Assembly: GCF_003688415.1 (NCBI RefSeq)
Contig: NZ_REFJ01000001.1
Span: 62,001-126,000, forward strand
Direction: 5' to 3'
DNA from: Umboniibacter marinipuniceus
Lineage (GTDB): Bacteria > Pseudomonadota > Gammaproteobacteria > Pseudomonadales > DSM-25080
DNA: 64,000 bases
The stretch's first letter is position 1. Every line of letters starts with the position of its first letter. The notes beneath the pieces are model-generated. The model worked only from the letters and a program-made list of their open reading frames with translations. It did no database searches and had not been told where the DNA came from. Both the position numbers and the translations under genes were made by a program. This document shows positions 1-10,368 of the stretch, in pieces.

Positions 1-210
<210 letters not shown>

Positions 211-238
211 TTATTACGCTAGGTTGTCGTTAAAAAAA

Positions 239-1201
<963 letters not shown>

Positions 1202-1214
1202 CTATTCAGCTGGG

Positions 1215-1595
1215 TTACAGCCGAATAGAACCAACCCATCCCACTACAACGCCGATTATAAAACCAACGATGATGTGTACCGCATACATGCCGTCTACCG
1301 CCATGAATGCCACCGCAAAAAGTAACGCGGTTAAGATGAACTTTATGCTTTCACCCTTGTAGAACGAACCAACAATCTGCTGGGCGTTCTTCGCTCCCTG
1401 AAATCGGTAACCAAACCAGATAAAAATAGCATTGGGAACCAACGCAATTAAAAGTCCTGATAAGACGGCCAACATGTGACCAACCGAAAAGAGTGCGATA
1501 CTCACAGTAGCTACAAGTGTGATTATTACAAATTGCATTACGAGCCATTGTCGCCAAGGGAACTCGCGGATTTTCTTGCCGTTTGTAAATGCCAC
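1215..1595 (-). CDS. atpI: ATP synthase subunit I
   Basis: Small hydrophobic protein (126 residues) encoded first in the atp operon. Members of this family assist c-ring assembly and may handle Mg2+, but they are not part of the finished enzyme. Four hydrophobic stretches fit four transmembrane helices. It starts with ATG at 1595, and the gap to atpB is 40 bases. Assignment rests on position, size and topology; the sequence is weakly conserved across the family. A strong promoter lies 48 bases upstream of its start. Confidence 0.85.
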   Translation of the reverse strand: MAFTNGKKIREFPWRQWLVMQFVIITLVATVSIALFSVGHMLAVLSGLLIALVPNAIFIWFGYRFQGAKNAQQIVGSFYKGESIKFILTALLFAVAFMAVDGMYAVHIIVGFIIGVVVGWVGSIRL

Positions 1596-1642
1596 GTAAA
1601 TCGAGCCTAGTCTGTGTGGGTAATTGCGCTCAAAGCGCGCAA

Positions 1643-1671
1643 ATTATAGGTGAGTAGCTAATGCTATTCAA
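1643..1671 (-). promoter_or_regulatory. sigma70-type promoter of the atp operon
   Basis: On the minus strand TTGAAT (1671-1666) and TATAAT (1648-1643) are separated by exactly 17 bases, close to the consensus. Transcription would begin about 1636 and read into atpI at 1595. No comparable signal was noticed elsewhere in the 126-base gap between parB and atpI. Confidence 0.7.
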
Positions 1672-1721
1672 CCGTAATGCGACCCTTGGCTACTGTTTTC
1701 GTCTGCTTTTCGACCAACGGA

Positions 1722-2597
1722 CTATTTTATGCGAGCGAGAATACCATCGAGCTCGTCTAAACTAGCGTAACTCAGCTCGAGCTTGCCCTTGCCGCCCTTG
1801 CGTTGAGTAATCTTCACTGGAACGCCAATTCGCTCGGATAATGACTCCATTAAACGCTCAACATCCGGGTCTTGCTTTGCAGTAGCCGACTTCAAAGACT
1901 TGCCTGCGAGCAGCCCGCGTACGTGATCTTCTGTCTGGCGAACCGATAACCGCTTAGCAATTACCCATTCCGCCGCAGCGCGCTGCTTGTCGACATCAAG
2001 AGCAAGTAGTGCTCGTGCATGCCCCATTTCCAAATCACCGTTCTCCAAAAACGTTTGGACGTCGCCAGCCAATGTTAGCAGGCGAAGCAAGTTAGTGACG
2101 GTAGCGCGATTTTTACCGACTGCCTCAGCCACTTCAGCGTGCGTTAAGTCAAAGGTGTCCTTTAAGCGATTAAAAGCAATGGCCTGCTCCATAGCATTGA
2201 GATCTTCCCGTTGGATATTCTCAATCAGCGCCATCGCCGCGGCTTGGTTGTCATCAATGTTTCGAACGAGCGCTGGTATTGATGCCATCTGGAGTGCCTG
2301 ACAGGCACGCCATCTCCGCTCCCCAGCAATAAGTTCATACTGTGTTGCCGTTTTACGAACGACAATTGGCTGCATGAGCCCCTGCTCTCGAATAGACATA
2401 GCAAGCTCTTCAAGCGCTTGCTCATCAAATTCTTTACGTGGTTGGTAGGGTGAGCGCGAAATCATCTCAATGGGAAGTAACTTCAACTCACTCGCCTCGG
2501 GCGACTCAGTATTGGCTTCAACCGAATTCTCTACCGCAGATTTAACCGCCAACAGCGCGTCCAAGCCGCGTCCTAACTTTGCTTTTTTTTGCACCAT
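1722..2597 (-). CDS. parB: Chromosome partitioning protein ParB
   Basis: CTP-dependent clamp that loads at parS sites and spreads to build the origin segregation complex. The 291-residue protein starts with the conserved LGRGLDALL (8-16). It carries the CTPase/spreading motif GERRWRA (92-98) and ENIQRED (126-132), then a helix-turn-helix around 153-172 (HAEVAEAVGKNRATVTNLL) and a C-terminal dimerisation domain. It begins three bases after parA ends, so the two are cotranscribed. Two perfect target palindromes lie inside recF, 11-12 kb away in this window. Confidence 0.97.
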   Translation of the reverse strand: MVQKKAKLGRGLDALLAVKSAVENSVEANTESPEASELKLLPIEMISRSPYQPRKEFDEQALEELAMSIREQGLMQPIVVRKTATQYELIAGERRWRACQALQMASIPALVRNIDDNQAAAMALIENIQREDLNAMEQAIAFNRLKDTFDLTHAEVAEAVGKNRATVTNLLRLLTLAGDVQTFLENGDLEMGHARALLALDVDKQRAAAEWVIAKRLSVRQTEDHVRGLLAGKSLKSATAKQDPDVERLMESLSERIGVPVKITQRKGGKGKLELSYASLDELDGILARIK

Positions 2598-2600
2598 ATC

Positions 2601-3383
2601 CTAAGCACTCATCGCTATTTGTTCAGCTCTTCGAATAACTTCGCCCGCTAACGCGAGGTAAGCTATCGCCCCTTTTGACTGCCGATCGTAATTCAACACA
2701 GGTAGGCCATAGCTTGGCGCTTCAGCCAGACGAACATTCCTAGGAACAACCGTTAGATATAATCGGTCACCAAAGTAATCTTTCAGCTGCTGGGAGACTT
2801 CATTGGTAAGCGAGTTGCGAGGGTCGTACATGGTGCGCAGAATCCCCTCAAGATGAAGGTTCGGATTGATCACCCGCTGAATTTTGTTGATGGTATCAAC
2901 CAGGGATGAGAGCCCCTCTAATGCATAGTATTCACACTGCATAGGCACCAATACGGAATCAGCGGCCGCCAGGGCGTTTACCGTCAGCATATTTAACGAT
3001 GGCGGGCAATCGATGACAATGAAGTCGTAGTCTGCCTGAATACCAGCCAAGGCTTTAGCTAAGCGTGTTTCCTTGTAATCAAGGTCCAGCAATTCAACTT
3101 CCGCGGCGGTAAGGTCGGCGTTAGCCGGCAGTACGTCAAACTGTTTCGAACCGTCGCGCTGAATCGCTTCTTTCACATCGCACTCGCCAACCAACACATC
3201 GAGGACGGAAAGAAATAGATCATACTTATCCACGCCAACACCCATTGTGGCGTTACCCTGTGGGTCCATATCTACCAGCAGCACACGTTTTTTGGTAGCT
3301 GCAAGCGACGCTGCCAAGTTGATACTGGTGGTCGTCTTGCCAACACCGCCCTTCTGATTGGTGATCGCAAATAATCTAGCCAA
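2601..3383 (-). CDS. parA: Chromosome partitioning ATPase ParA
   Basis: Walker-type ATPase that binds DNA in its ATP form and moves ParB-parS complexes. The 260-residue protein has the deviant Walker A motif KGGVGKTT at residues 11-18, DMDPQGN soon after, and VIDCPPSL as Walker B. There is no N-terminal helix-turn-helix, so this is the short chromosomal form rather than a plasmid ParA. It sits between rsmG (10-base gap) and parB, the standard arrangement mnmG-rsmG-parA-parB. Confidence 0.97.
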   Translation of the reverse strand: MARLFAITNQKGGVGKTTTSINLAASLAATKKRVLLVDMDPQGNATMGVGVDKYDLFLSVLDVLVGECDVKEAIQRDGSKQFDVLPANADLTAAEVELLDLDYKETRLAKALAGIQADYDFIVIDCPPSLNMLTVNALAAADSVLVPMQCEYYALEGLSSLVDTINKIQRVINPNLHLEGILRTMYDPRNSLTNEVSQQLKDYFGDRLYLTVVPRNVRLAEAPSYGLPVLNYDRQSKGAIAYLALAGEVIRRAEQIAMSA

Positions 3384-3393
3384 GTACTACTCC

Positions 3394-4032
3394 CTAAAGC
3401 GACTCTAGCACCACCATCTGACGGGTGCGGTCGGTATCGTAATCTGACAATTGAATTTGTTTATTGACCTTAAAGCTTTTCGGAACTTCACTCAACTCAT
3501 CTTCGCTTAAATGTGCTTTGAGCGCGAAAAACTTACCGTTTGGACCGGGCAAGTGTGCACACCACCGCAGCATATCGCTCAGGCTAGCGAAAGCCCTACT
3601 CAGCACCCCATCATAGGGTTGAGCAGGTTGATAAGCCTCTACGCGAGAATTAATAATCTCGATGTTATCTAAGCCCAACTCCAAAGCAGCTTGGAACATA
3701 AAGCGAGTGCGCTTGCCGTTACTATCTAGCAATGTGAAATGGCAGTGAGGCATTGCGATAGCAAGGGGTAATCCAGGCAGACCCGGGCCCGTGCCGACAT
3801 CAATGAAGCGCGTTCCCTCAAGGTGGGGCATCACCACAATCGAATCGAGGATATGCCTTGGCACCATATCCTCGGCATTGCGAACTGAGGTCAGATTGTA
3901 GGCTTTGTTCCACTTATCCATTAGCATGACGAAGCGGGCCAGTTTATCCGTGGCCTCAACATTCAAGTCTAAATCCTTAAGCCCACTTTCAATTTGACGC
4001 TGAATAACATCAAGCACTGCGCTTTGCTCCAC
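3394..4032 (-). CDS. rsmG: 16S rRNA (guanine527-N7)-methyltransferase RsmG
   Basis: SAM-dependent methyltransferase for G527 of 16S rRNA. The 212-residue protein carries the SAM-binding loop [16 protein letters not shown], followed by an acidic strand end (LLDSNGKR), as in the GidB family. It begins with GTG (4030-4032), and its first 23 bases overlap the end of mnmG, so it is probably translationally coupled to it. Loss of this enzyme in other bacteria gives low-level streptomycin resistance. Confidence 0.95.
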   Translation of the reverse strand: MEQSAVLDVIQRQIESGLKDLDLNVEATDKLARFVMLMDKWNKAYNLTSVRNAEDMVPRHILDSIVVMPHLEGTRFIDVGTGPGLPGLPLAIAMPHCHFTLLDSNGKRTRFMFQAALELGLDNIEIINSRVEAYQPAQPYDGVLSRAFASLSDMLRWCAHLPGPNGKFFALKAHLSEDELSEVPKSFKVNKQIQLSDYDTDRTRQMVVLESL

Positions 4033-5884
4033 GTTTGATATAGATTAACAAGAGCCCGACTGCAGCGGGAGTTACGCCCGATATCCGGCCAGCTTGACCT
4101 AGCGTTAGCGGCTTCACATCATTGAGTTTTTGGCGAATTTCATTGGACAAGCCATCTACCGTTTCGTAATTAAACTCAGCGGGAATTTTGATATCTTCCG
4201 AGCGATGTAAACGATCGATTTCTTCTTGCTGTCTAGCGATGTATCCCGCGTACTTAGCACCAATCTCAACCTGTTCAGCAACCTGCTCTTCGCTAACTGC
4301 CAGACCACTTAAATGCCCCACCGCAGCATAGTTAAGCTGAGGCCGCTTGAGCAAGTCTAGTAAGCTTTGTTCGCGTTGAATCACCTCACCTTTATCGGCG
4401 AGACTGGCGGCGGCTGGCGTATTCGGATGAACGTAAGTGGTGCGTAGGCGCTCCATCTCGTTGGCAACGGCGTCTCGCTTGCGAGAGAACGCATCCCAAC
4501 GCTCATCACTAATCAAGCCGTACTGCCTTCCCATATCGGTAAGACGCTGGTCGGCGTTATCTTCTCGGAGGAGCAACCGGTATTCGGCGCGCGAGGTAAA
4601 CATACGATAGGGTTCTCGCGTTCCTTGGGTGATCAAATCATCAACCAAAACGCCCGTATAAGCTTGGTCGCGACGGAAGATTAATGGCTGAAGCCCTTTA
4701 ACTTGGCCGGCCGCATTAGCCCCTGCAAGAAGCCCTTGCGCGGCCGCTTCCTCATACCCTGTAGTACCATTGATTTGTCCCGCGAAGAAGAGGCCATCGA
4801 TACACCGCGTCTCTAGCGTAGGTTTTAAATCCTGAGGATTAAAGAAGTCGTACTCAATGGCGTAGCCAGGACGTGTAATATGCGCCTGTTCAAAGCCAAC
4901 CATGCTCTGAACCGCGGCAAGCTGGATATCAAAAGGGAGGCTAGTTGATATACCGTTAGGGTAGAGTTCATGGGTAGTTAAACCTTCTGGCTCAACGAAC
5001 ACTTGATGCGAGTCTTTATCGGCAAATCGCATAATCTTATCTTCGATTGACGGGCAATAACGCGGTCCAACACCTTCGATCACCCCCGTATACATGGGTG
5101 ATCGATCTAAACCTTTACGAATAATTTCATGGGTTCGCTCATTGGTATGAGTGATATAGCAGCAAATTTGTTCGGGCTGCATAGAACGATTACCCATGTA
5201 ACTCATTAGCGGGGTTGGTGTGTCGCCCCATTGTTCTGCCATCTTTGAGAAATCGACAGTTTTAGCATCAATTCGTGGCGGTGTTCCTGTCTTAAGGCGA
5301 TCAACTCGCAACGGCATCGCTCGTAGTCGCTCAGCGAGCGCGATTGACGGCGGATCTCCCGCACGTCCCCCAGATTGATTCTGCAAGCCAATGTGAATGG
5401 TTCCGCCTAGAAATGTCCCGGCCGTTAATACCACGGTCTTACCGTTAAAACTCAGCCCCATTTGAGTTTCAACACCAGTCACTCTGTTTCCATCCATTCG
5501 GAGGTCAGTAACAGCTTGCTGAAAAATCGTAAGATTTTCTTGGTTTTCCAGATGAACTCGAATCGCATTGCGGTAGAGGGTTCGGTCAGCTTGAGCACGG
5601 GTTGCTCGAACAGCTGGACCTTTGCGCGAATTCAAGACGCGAAACTGAATCCCAGCCTTGTCCGTGGCGAGTGCCATTGCTCCGTCTAAGGCATCAACCT
5701 CTTTGACAAGGTGAGACTTACCGATACCACCAATTGCCGGATTACAGGACATCTGACCCAACGTTTCAATGTTGTGAGTCAATAACAAGGTTGCACACCC
5801 CATACGGGCGGCTGCTAATGCGGCTTCGGTACCAGCGTGGCCACCGCCGATAACAATGACGTCAAATGATTTGGGATGTATCAC
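4010..5884 (-). CDS. mnmG: tRNA uridine-5-carboxymethylaminomethyl modification enzyme MnmG
   Basis: FAD-dependent partner of MnmE, modifying U34 of the wobble position in several tRNAs. The 624-residue protein has the dinucleotide motif GGGHAG at residues 13-18, the conserved CNPAIGG segment, and the GidA signature region around [18 protein letters not shown]. Length fits the family. It is the first gene leftward of the AT-rich intergenic segment 5885-6237 and leads mnmG-rsmG-parA-parB. Confidence 0.97.
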   Translation of the reverse strand: MIHPKSFDVIVIGGGHAGTEAALAAARMGCATLLLTHNIETLGQMSCNPAIGGIGKSHLVKEVDALDGAMALATDKAGIQFRVLNSRKGPAVRATRAQADRTLYRNAIRVHLENQENLTIFQQAVTDLRMDGNRVTGVETQMGLSFNGKTVVLTAGTFLGGTIHIGLQNQSGGRAGDPPSIALAERLRAMPLRVDRLKTGTPPRIDAKTVDFSKMAEQWGDTPTPLMSYMGNRSMQPEQICCYITHTNERTHEIIRKGLDRSPMYTGVIEGVGPRYCPSIEDKIMRFADKDSHQVFVEPEGLTTHELYPNGISTSLPFDIQLAAVQSMVGFEQAHITRPGYAIEYDFFNPQDLKPTLETRCIDGLFFAGQINGTTGYEEAAAQGLLAGANAAGQVKGLQPLIFRRDQAYTGVLVDDLITQGTREPYRMFTSRAEYRLLLREDNADQRLTDMGRQYGLISDERWDAFSRKRDAVANEMERLRTTYVHPNTPAAASLADKGEVIQREQSLLDLLKRPQLNYAAVGHLSGLAVSEEQVAEQVEIGAKYAGYIARQQEEIDRLHRSEDIKIPAEFNYETVDGLSNEIRQKLNDVKPLTLGQAGRISGVTPAAVGLLLIYIKRGAKRSA

Positions 5885-6237
5885 AATATCAATCCATGAG
5901 TTTTGGGGATTTCATTATACGCGAATCGAGAAGATGCTCATAATCTGTAAATACACTATTAAGTAAGATTATTTTTAAGGATTATTGATTAGTTTTTATT
6001 GTTATTTGTTATTAAGGGCCCCTTTGCCTGTGTAAAACTTTAGTATCCCCCCTAATATACTGATCTCTAGCTCGATTTTGGGTGTTACTAATGAGGCTAA
6101 GATACTGGTAACAAGCTGGTACAAGTTGGGGGCTAAAGTGGCAGTTATACACAACCGTAGTAAACCGTTAAGTTGTGCACATTTATATCCTTACTTAATT
6201 CACAGCTAAGGGGCGCGGTTATACCGCGCTTATCCCC
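5885..6237. other. Candidate replication origin (oriC): AT-rich unwinding element plus DnaA boxes
   Basis: This 353-base gap between mnmG and mnmE has no gene. Next to mnmG is a very AT-rich tract (about 5965-6013) with 13-mer-like repeats starting GATTATTTTT and GATTATTGATT. Farther right is one consensus DnaA box TTATACACA (6145-6153). Three one-mismatch boxes lie at 6029-6037 (reverse), 6173-6181 and 6196-6204. The layout, AT-rich tract beside mnmG then boxes, resembles the Escherichia coli origin. GATC sites are almost absent, which argues against SeqA/Dam control. The rpmH-dnaA gap is a competing candidate. Confidence 0.55.
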
Positions 6238-7584
6238 TCATTTTCCGATGCAAAAGGATCCGAAAATATGCCCCAATAGATCGTCACTTGTTACCTGACC
6301 GGTAATTTCCCCCAGCGACTTTTGGGCTAAGCGTAGGTCTTCAGCCAGTAGCTCGCCGGCATGAGCTTCAAATAATTGGAACAGTCCATCTTCCACACTC
6401 TTAAGCGCTCTCTCCAGCGCATCAATATGACGACGTCGTGCCATGAAGGCACCCTCTCCAGCAGTCTGAAAGCCCACCGCGTCCTTTAGGTGTTCGCGCA
6501 ACAGGGCTACACCGTCCCCGTGCTCGGCAGAAAGGGTAATCGTTGCCTGTCCGCTGTGACTATGGATGCCTGCCTCTACACCGGCTAGGTCGCACTTGTT
6601 AAGTACGGTAGTGAGTGGGATGTGATCAGGCTGAGGGATATCACTTGGCCAGTCCGCTTCATCACTCGGCGAACTGAGGTCGCGGACGAGAAGAATGTGA
6701 TCGGCGCGTTCAATTTCATCATAGGCTCGCTTGATGCCCTCTCGTTCAACAACGTCCGGCGCATCGCGCAATCCCGCGGTATCCACAATGTGCACGGGCA
6801 AGCCATCGAGATCGATGACCTCGCGGAGGACATCGCGAGTAGTGCCGGCTATATTAGTAACGATGGCGCTATCTTTGCCGGTTAAGGCGTTGAGAAGGCT
6901 CGACTTTCCGGCGTTCGGTCTACCGGCTATCACAACCGTCATGCCATCTCGTAATAACGCTCCCTGTCTAGCCGTTGCCAACACACTGTTAAATTCATCG
7001 CGTAACGCTTCGGCCATCGCCTGGATCTTGCCATCGCTGAGGAAGTCAATTTCCTCGTCGGGGAAATCTATCGCAGCTTCAACATAAACGCGAAGGTAGG
7101 TAAGTTGTGCAACGAGTGCATTAATTCGATTAGAGAAGACACCGTCCAGCGATTGAAGTGCCCCGCGAGCAGCTTGTTCGGTTGAGGCATTTATAAGGTC
7201 CGCAACGGCCTCTGCCTGCGCAAGGTCGAGCTTGCCGTTCAAGAAAGCTCGCTCACTGAATTCACCCGGTCGAGCAAGGCGAGCATTGCGCTTAACAAGC
7301 GCTCTAACAATTCGATCTAGGAGAATTGGACCGCCATGACCTTGGAACTCAACAACGTCCTCGCCGGTAAAGGAGTTTGGGCCGGGAAAGTAAATGCAAA
7401 TGCCTGTATCTAGAACCTCGCCATCTTCAAAGTGACCATAGTGGGCATAACGAGGTTTAAGTTCGTGAGCAACGAGCTCAGCAGCAATTTCTTTAGCTAG
7501 CGGCCCTGACAGCCGAACAATGCCTACCCCACCTCGACCCGGAGGGGTGGCGATTGCGCAAATAGTGTCGTTATCTAAGTTCAT
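6238..7584 (-). CDS. mnmE: tRNA modification GTPase MnmE
   Basis: GTPase and tetrahydrofolate-binding protein that works with MnmG on tRNA U34. From the ATG at 7582-7584 it is 448 residues and begins [19 protein letters not shown], as expected for the family. The G domain has GRPNAGKSS (G1), DTAGLRD (G3) and NKCD (G4). The C terminus is FCIGK, with the invariant cysteine. An upstream in-frame ATG at 7620 was rejected because it lies inside the yidC terminator hairpin and adds 12 non-family residues. Cysteine-terminal integrity indicates an intact gene. Confidence 0.96.
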   Translation of the reverse strand: MNLDNDTICAIATPPGRGGVGIVRLSGPLAKEIAAELVAHELKPRYAHYGHFEDGEVLDTGICIYFPGPNSFTGEDVVEFQGHGGPILLDRIVRALVKRNARLARPGEFSERAFLNGKLDLAQAEAVADLINASTEQAARGALQSLDGVFSNRINALVAQLTYLRVYVEAAIDFPDEEIDFLSDGKIQAMAEALRDEFNSVLATARQGALLRDGMTVVIAGRPNAGKSSLLNALTGKDSAIVTNIAGTTRDVLREVIDLDGLPVHIVDTAGLRDAPDVVEREGIKRAYDEIERADHILLVRDLSSPSDEADWPSDIPQPDHIPLTTVLNKCDLAGVEAGIHSHSGQATITLSAEHGDGVALLREHLKDAVGFQTAGEGAFMARRRHIDALERALKSVEDGLFQLFEAHAGELLAEDLRLAQKSLGEITGQVTSDDLLGHIFGSFCIGK

Positions 7585-7602
7585 AGTGAGCTTTCGTACC
7601 TG

Positions 7603-7630
7603 TGTAAAAAAGCCGCTCATGAAGCGGCTT
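7603..7630 (-). terminator. Rho-independent terminator downstream of yidC
   Basis: On the minus strand AAGCCGCT, a five-base loop and AGCGGCTT form a perfect eight-pair stem followed by TTTT. It lies 32 bases after the yidC stop and just before the mnmE start, separating the rpmH-yidC operon from mnmE. Confidence 0.8.
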
Positions 7631-7661
7631 TATGTTTATTCAATAAGTGTAGCTGATTGCA

Positions 7662-9299
7662 CTACTTCTTCGCTGCATCCTTTTCAATTCCACGGTAGAC
7701 ATAAATCTGCTGTAGCATCGAAATCAAACTATTGAACAACCAGTAAAGTACCAAACCGGCTGGGAAGAACATAAAGAAGAAGGTGAAGATGATTGGCATA
7801 AACTGCATGATCTTCGCCTGCATTGGGTCTGGAGGTGTCGGGTTTAAACGTTGCTGTAAAAACATTACCACGCCCATCGCTATAGGTAGCACAAAGTACG
7901 GATCTTTCACCGATAGATCCTGTATCCAAAGCACAAACGGTGCATGCCTAAGCTCGACACTTTCCGCAAGCATCCAGTACAACGCAATGAAAACTGGCAT
8001 TTGTAGCAAGATAGGTAAACAACCGGCCATTGGGTTGATCTTTTCCTGCTTATATAGCTCCATCATAGCTTTTTGCTGTTGCTGGCGATCATCGGAATAG
8101 CGCTCACGAATCTCTTGAATGCGCGGAGTAAACTTGCGCATCGTTGCCATGGAGCGGTAGCTGATGGCTGATGGATAGTAGAATAGGCCTTTGATCAAAA
8201 TCGTTAGGGCAATAATAGCGAAGCCCCAATTTCCGAGTAAGTCATGGAAAAGGTCCAAAGCAACGAAAAGTGGCTTTGCAATCCACCATAGCCAGCCGTA
8301 ATCAACGGTTAGGTCAAGGTATTCGCCAAGCTCAGAAAGCTTTTCCTGATCCTTAGGACCTGCATAGAAAGTTGCGCCAAAGCGAGCCGATTCACCGGCC
8401 GCGATAATCTGCTGATCACTTGTAAAGCCAAAACGATAGAAGCCGTTGGCCATTGGTTCGCCATAGAAACGGTTAGTCCCTTCAGTGGTTGGCACCCAGG
8501 CGCTGATGAAATAGTGCTGAACCATTGCAACCCAGCCGCCGTTTACGTTGGCACTGTATTTTGTTTCGCTCAGGTCTTCAAAGTCGCGTTTAACGAAATT
8601 TTCATCCTGCTTGGTGGTCGCCATCCCAAGGAATGGCTGCATAGCACCATCATTATCAATTAGCGGCGCGCTGGTATCGCGCTTAATTTGGCCGTAGAAG
8701 TATCCGCGCCACTCCGTTGCCGTTTGGTTATCAATAAGATAGTTAACGTCAATAGTGTGCTCACCTTCAGTAAAGGTGAATCGCTTGGTAATCGTCACGC
8801 CAGGTGCTTGTTCGAGCGTCAGGTCAACGGAGAGTGATTCGCCGCTAAGCTGATAGCTTCGCGCTTCACTATTAAAGGTTGGTCGTGAGCCACTGCCATC
8901 GGTGCCGTTTGGTCCAATCAAGCCGCTTTGTGCGATGTAAACATTACCTGGGCGATTGAGTAGCAGTGGAAGTGGGTCGCCGCTTTCTTGATCTAACGTG
9001 TGATCAATGAGGGAAACTGTCTCAATATCACCGCCAACAGGATTGATTTCAACGTAGAGTTGAGGAGTGGTTACCTTGATGAGATCGGTTGATATTTGGA
9101 TCTCGGGTTGTTGGTCATTGCTAATGGCACTTGGCACATCGCTGACGCTATCAGTCGCCGGAGTGTCGAGCGGCATTGCTGCACGTGAAGTCGACTGCGC
9201 TACGGCTGATTCAGGTGGTGTGAAATTTGACCACTGAAAAACCAGCGCCATCACGACGCCAACCATGCCGATTAGTAAAGTATTACGTAACCAATCCAT
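7662..9299 (-). CDS. yidC: Membrane protein insertase YidC
   Basis: Inner-membrane insertase that works alone or with SecYEG. The 545-residue protein has an N-terminal transmembrane anchor (about residues 4-22), a large periplasmic beta-rich domain, and the conserved C-terminal five-helix core. That core includes LFYPSAISYRSMATMRKFTP-like and MAGCLPILLQMPVFIALY segments. Length matches Gram-negative YidC. It is the last gene of rpmH-rnpA-yidD-yidC, and a terminator follows. Confidence 0.97.
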   Translation of the reverse strand: MDWLRNTLLIGMVGVVMALVFQWSNFTPPESAVAQSTSRAAMPLDTPATDSVSDVPSAISNDQQPEIQISTDLIKVTTPQLYVEINPVGGDIETVSLIDHTLDQESGDPLPLLLNRPGNVYIAQSGLIGPNGTDGSGSRPTFNSEARSYQLSGESLSVDLTLEQAPGVTITKRFTFTEGEHTIDVNYLIDNQTATEWRGYFYGQIKRDTSAPLIDNDGAMQPFLGMATTKQDENFVKRDFEDLSETKYSANVNGGWVAMVQHYFISAWVPTTEGTNRFYGEPMANGFYRFGFTSDQQIIAAGESARFGATFYAGPKDQEKLSELGEYLDLTVDYGWLWWIAKPLFVALDLFHDLLGNWGFAIIALTILIKGLFYYPSAISYRSMATMRKFTPRIQEIRERYSDDRQQQQKAMMELYKQEKINPMAGCLPILLQMPVFIALYWMLAESVELRHAPFVLWIQDLSVKDPYFVLPIAMGVVMFLQQRLNPTPPDPMQAKIMQFMPIIFTFFFMFFPAGLVLYWLFNSLISMLQQIYVYRGIEKDAAKK

Positions 9300-9305
9300 A
9301 AAATA

Positions 9306-9563
9306 CTACTGCTCTTTGTTAGTGAGTTTTTTGTTATCTGGTACATCGTCGAATCCACCAGGGTGCCAAGGGTTACATTTAAGGATTCGTATGAATCCTA
9401 AGTAACAGCCTTTTATTAGGCCGTGGCGGTCTATCGCCAGCTCAGTATAAGCAGAACAGGTTGGATAGAATCGACAGCTGTTCCCAACCCAAGGGCTAAA
9501 TAGATAGCGATAGAGTGCGAACAAGCGCTTAATTATGCGGTGTTTTGACTTCTTTTTGCACAT
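9306..9563 (-). CDS. yidD: Membrane protein insertion efficiency factor YidD
   Basis: Small membrane-associated protein (85 residues) that helps YidC insertion. It carries the family core LFSPWVGNSCRFYPTCSAY, with the conserved cysteines, and the later LKCNPWHPGGFDDVP. The first 35 bases overlap the end of rnpA, the usual organisation, and it ends seven bases before yidC. The ATG at 9563 is read from inside rnpA, suggesting translational coupling. Confidence 0.95.
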   Translation of the reverse strand: MCKKKSKHRIIKRLFALYRYLFSPWVGNSCRFYPTCSAYTELAIDRHGLIKGCYLGFIRILKCNPWHPGGFDDVPDNKKLTNKEQ

Positions 9564-9909
9564 TTTTGTTCAACTTTCGCCAAAGATAGTTGAGTTGCTG
9601 CTGTAGAAAGGCGTTATCCGCACCTTTAGCAGGTGGCTTAACCAGAGCAATGACATCCATTGCGGGTAATTCGTGCTGCTTTAAGCGGAAGTGTTCTCGA
9701 ATCTGACGCTTGATGCGGTTTCGATCAACGGCGCGCTTAGAAACTTTTCGAGAGATGATTATGCCCAGACGGGGGGTATCAAAGCCGCTTTCGGCTGCAA
9801 GCAACATCACCTCTTTAGTAAAGGCTTTGTATTTCACAGCATCGAAAACGGATTGATAATCGGCTGAATTGAGTAGACGGAGCTGCTTACCAAAGTTTAA
9901 TTCGGCCAC
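9529..9909 (-). CDS. rnpA: Ribonuclease P protein component
   Basis: Basic protein cofactor of RNase P, which trims tRNA 5' leaders. The 126-residue protein carries the RNR signature KRAVDRNRIKRQIREHF and the FTKEVMLLAAESG central strand region. Its length is normal. It lies 41 bases after rpmH and overlaps yidD by 35 bases. Confidence 0.96.
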   Translation of the reverse strand: MAELNFGKQLRLLNSADYQSVFDAVKYKAFTKEVMLLAAESGFDTPRLGIIISRKVSKRAVDRNRIKRQIREHFRLKQHELPAMDVIALVKPPAKGADNAFLQQQLNYLWRKLNKNVQKEVKTPHN

Positions 9910-9950
9910 TGTTCTACCTACTCAATTAGCGATTAAAATGTCTAAAGAAA

Positions 9951-10085
9951 TTAGACAGTGAGACGCTTGCGACCCTTCGCACGGCGACGGTTAATAACCT
10001 GACGACCGTTGGCTGTTGCCATGCGAGCACGGAAACCGTGAGTACGCTTGCGCTTCAGAACGCTTGGTTGAAATGTGCGTTTCAT
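9951..10085 (-). CDS. rpmH: 50S ribosomal protein L34
   Basis: Reading the minus strand from ATG at 10083-10085 gives 44 residues beginning [18 protein letters not shown] and ending GRKRLTV before TAA at 9951. This is a complete, highly conserved L34. It is the first gene leftward of the dnaA intergenic region and heads rpmH-rnpA-yidD-yidC. Confidence 0.98.
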   Translation of the reverse strand: MKRTFQPSVLKRKRTHGFRARMATANGRQVINRRRAKGRKRLTV

Positions 10086-10368
10086 AATAGATTCCTATAG
10101 TTGCGAATCACGCGAAGCTCAAAAAATTGAGCGCGCATTGTATGGCAGATCACTACCTGACGCAACGACTTTGTTGAAAAAAACAGCAAATATTTCGCGC
10201 ACAGCTAGTGCACAGAATGCCCACAGTATACGCACAACGAGCTGTGGATAACAGTAGCGCAAACCCCTTACTTGCGCGTATTTTTTGCACTATTAGATGT
10301 GTATAAATTACTTAGCTTGTGGCACAATTGTGGGTAAGTTATACCAATAATAATTAAGGCGTTGTTAC
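10086..10368. promoter_or_regulatory. rpmH-dnaA divergent control region with DnaA boxes (alternative oriC)
   Basis: This 283-base gap separates divergent rpmH and dnaA. On the reverse strand it has a perfect DnaA box, TGTGGATAA (10243-10251). A second consensus box is TGTGTATAA (10298-10306), and a one-mismatch box is TGTGGGTAA (10329-10337). The stretch 10256-10360 is AT-rich. All genes to the left run leftward and all to the right run rightward from here, as expected at an origin and as in Pseudomonas. The boxes could instead only autoregulate dnaA. I could not settle one exact promoter. Confidence 0.6.

Noticed and set aside
6622-7087. Plus-strand open frames opposite mnmE
   Set aside because: They mirror the coding bias of mnmE, have no ribosome sites, and match no family.
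7585-7620. Longer N terminus for mnmE starting at 7620
   Set aside because: The extra 12 codons fall in the yidC terminator hairpin and are not part of the MnmE family; ATG at 7584 gives the canonical N terminus.
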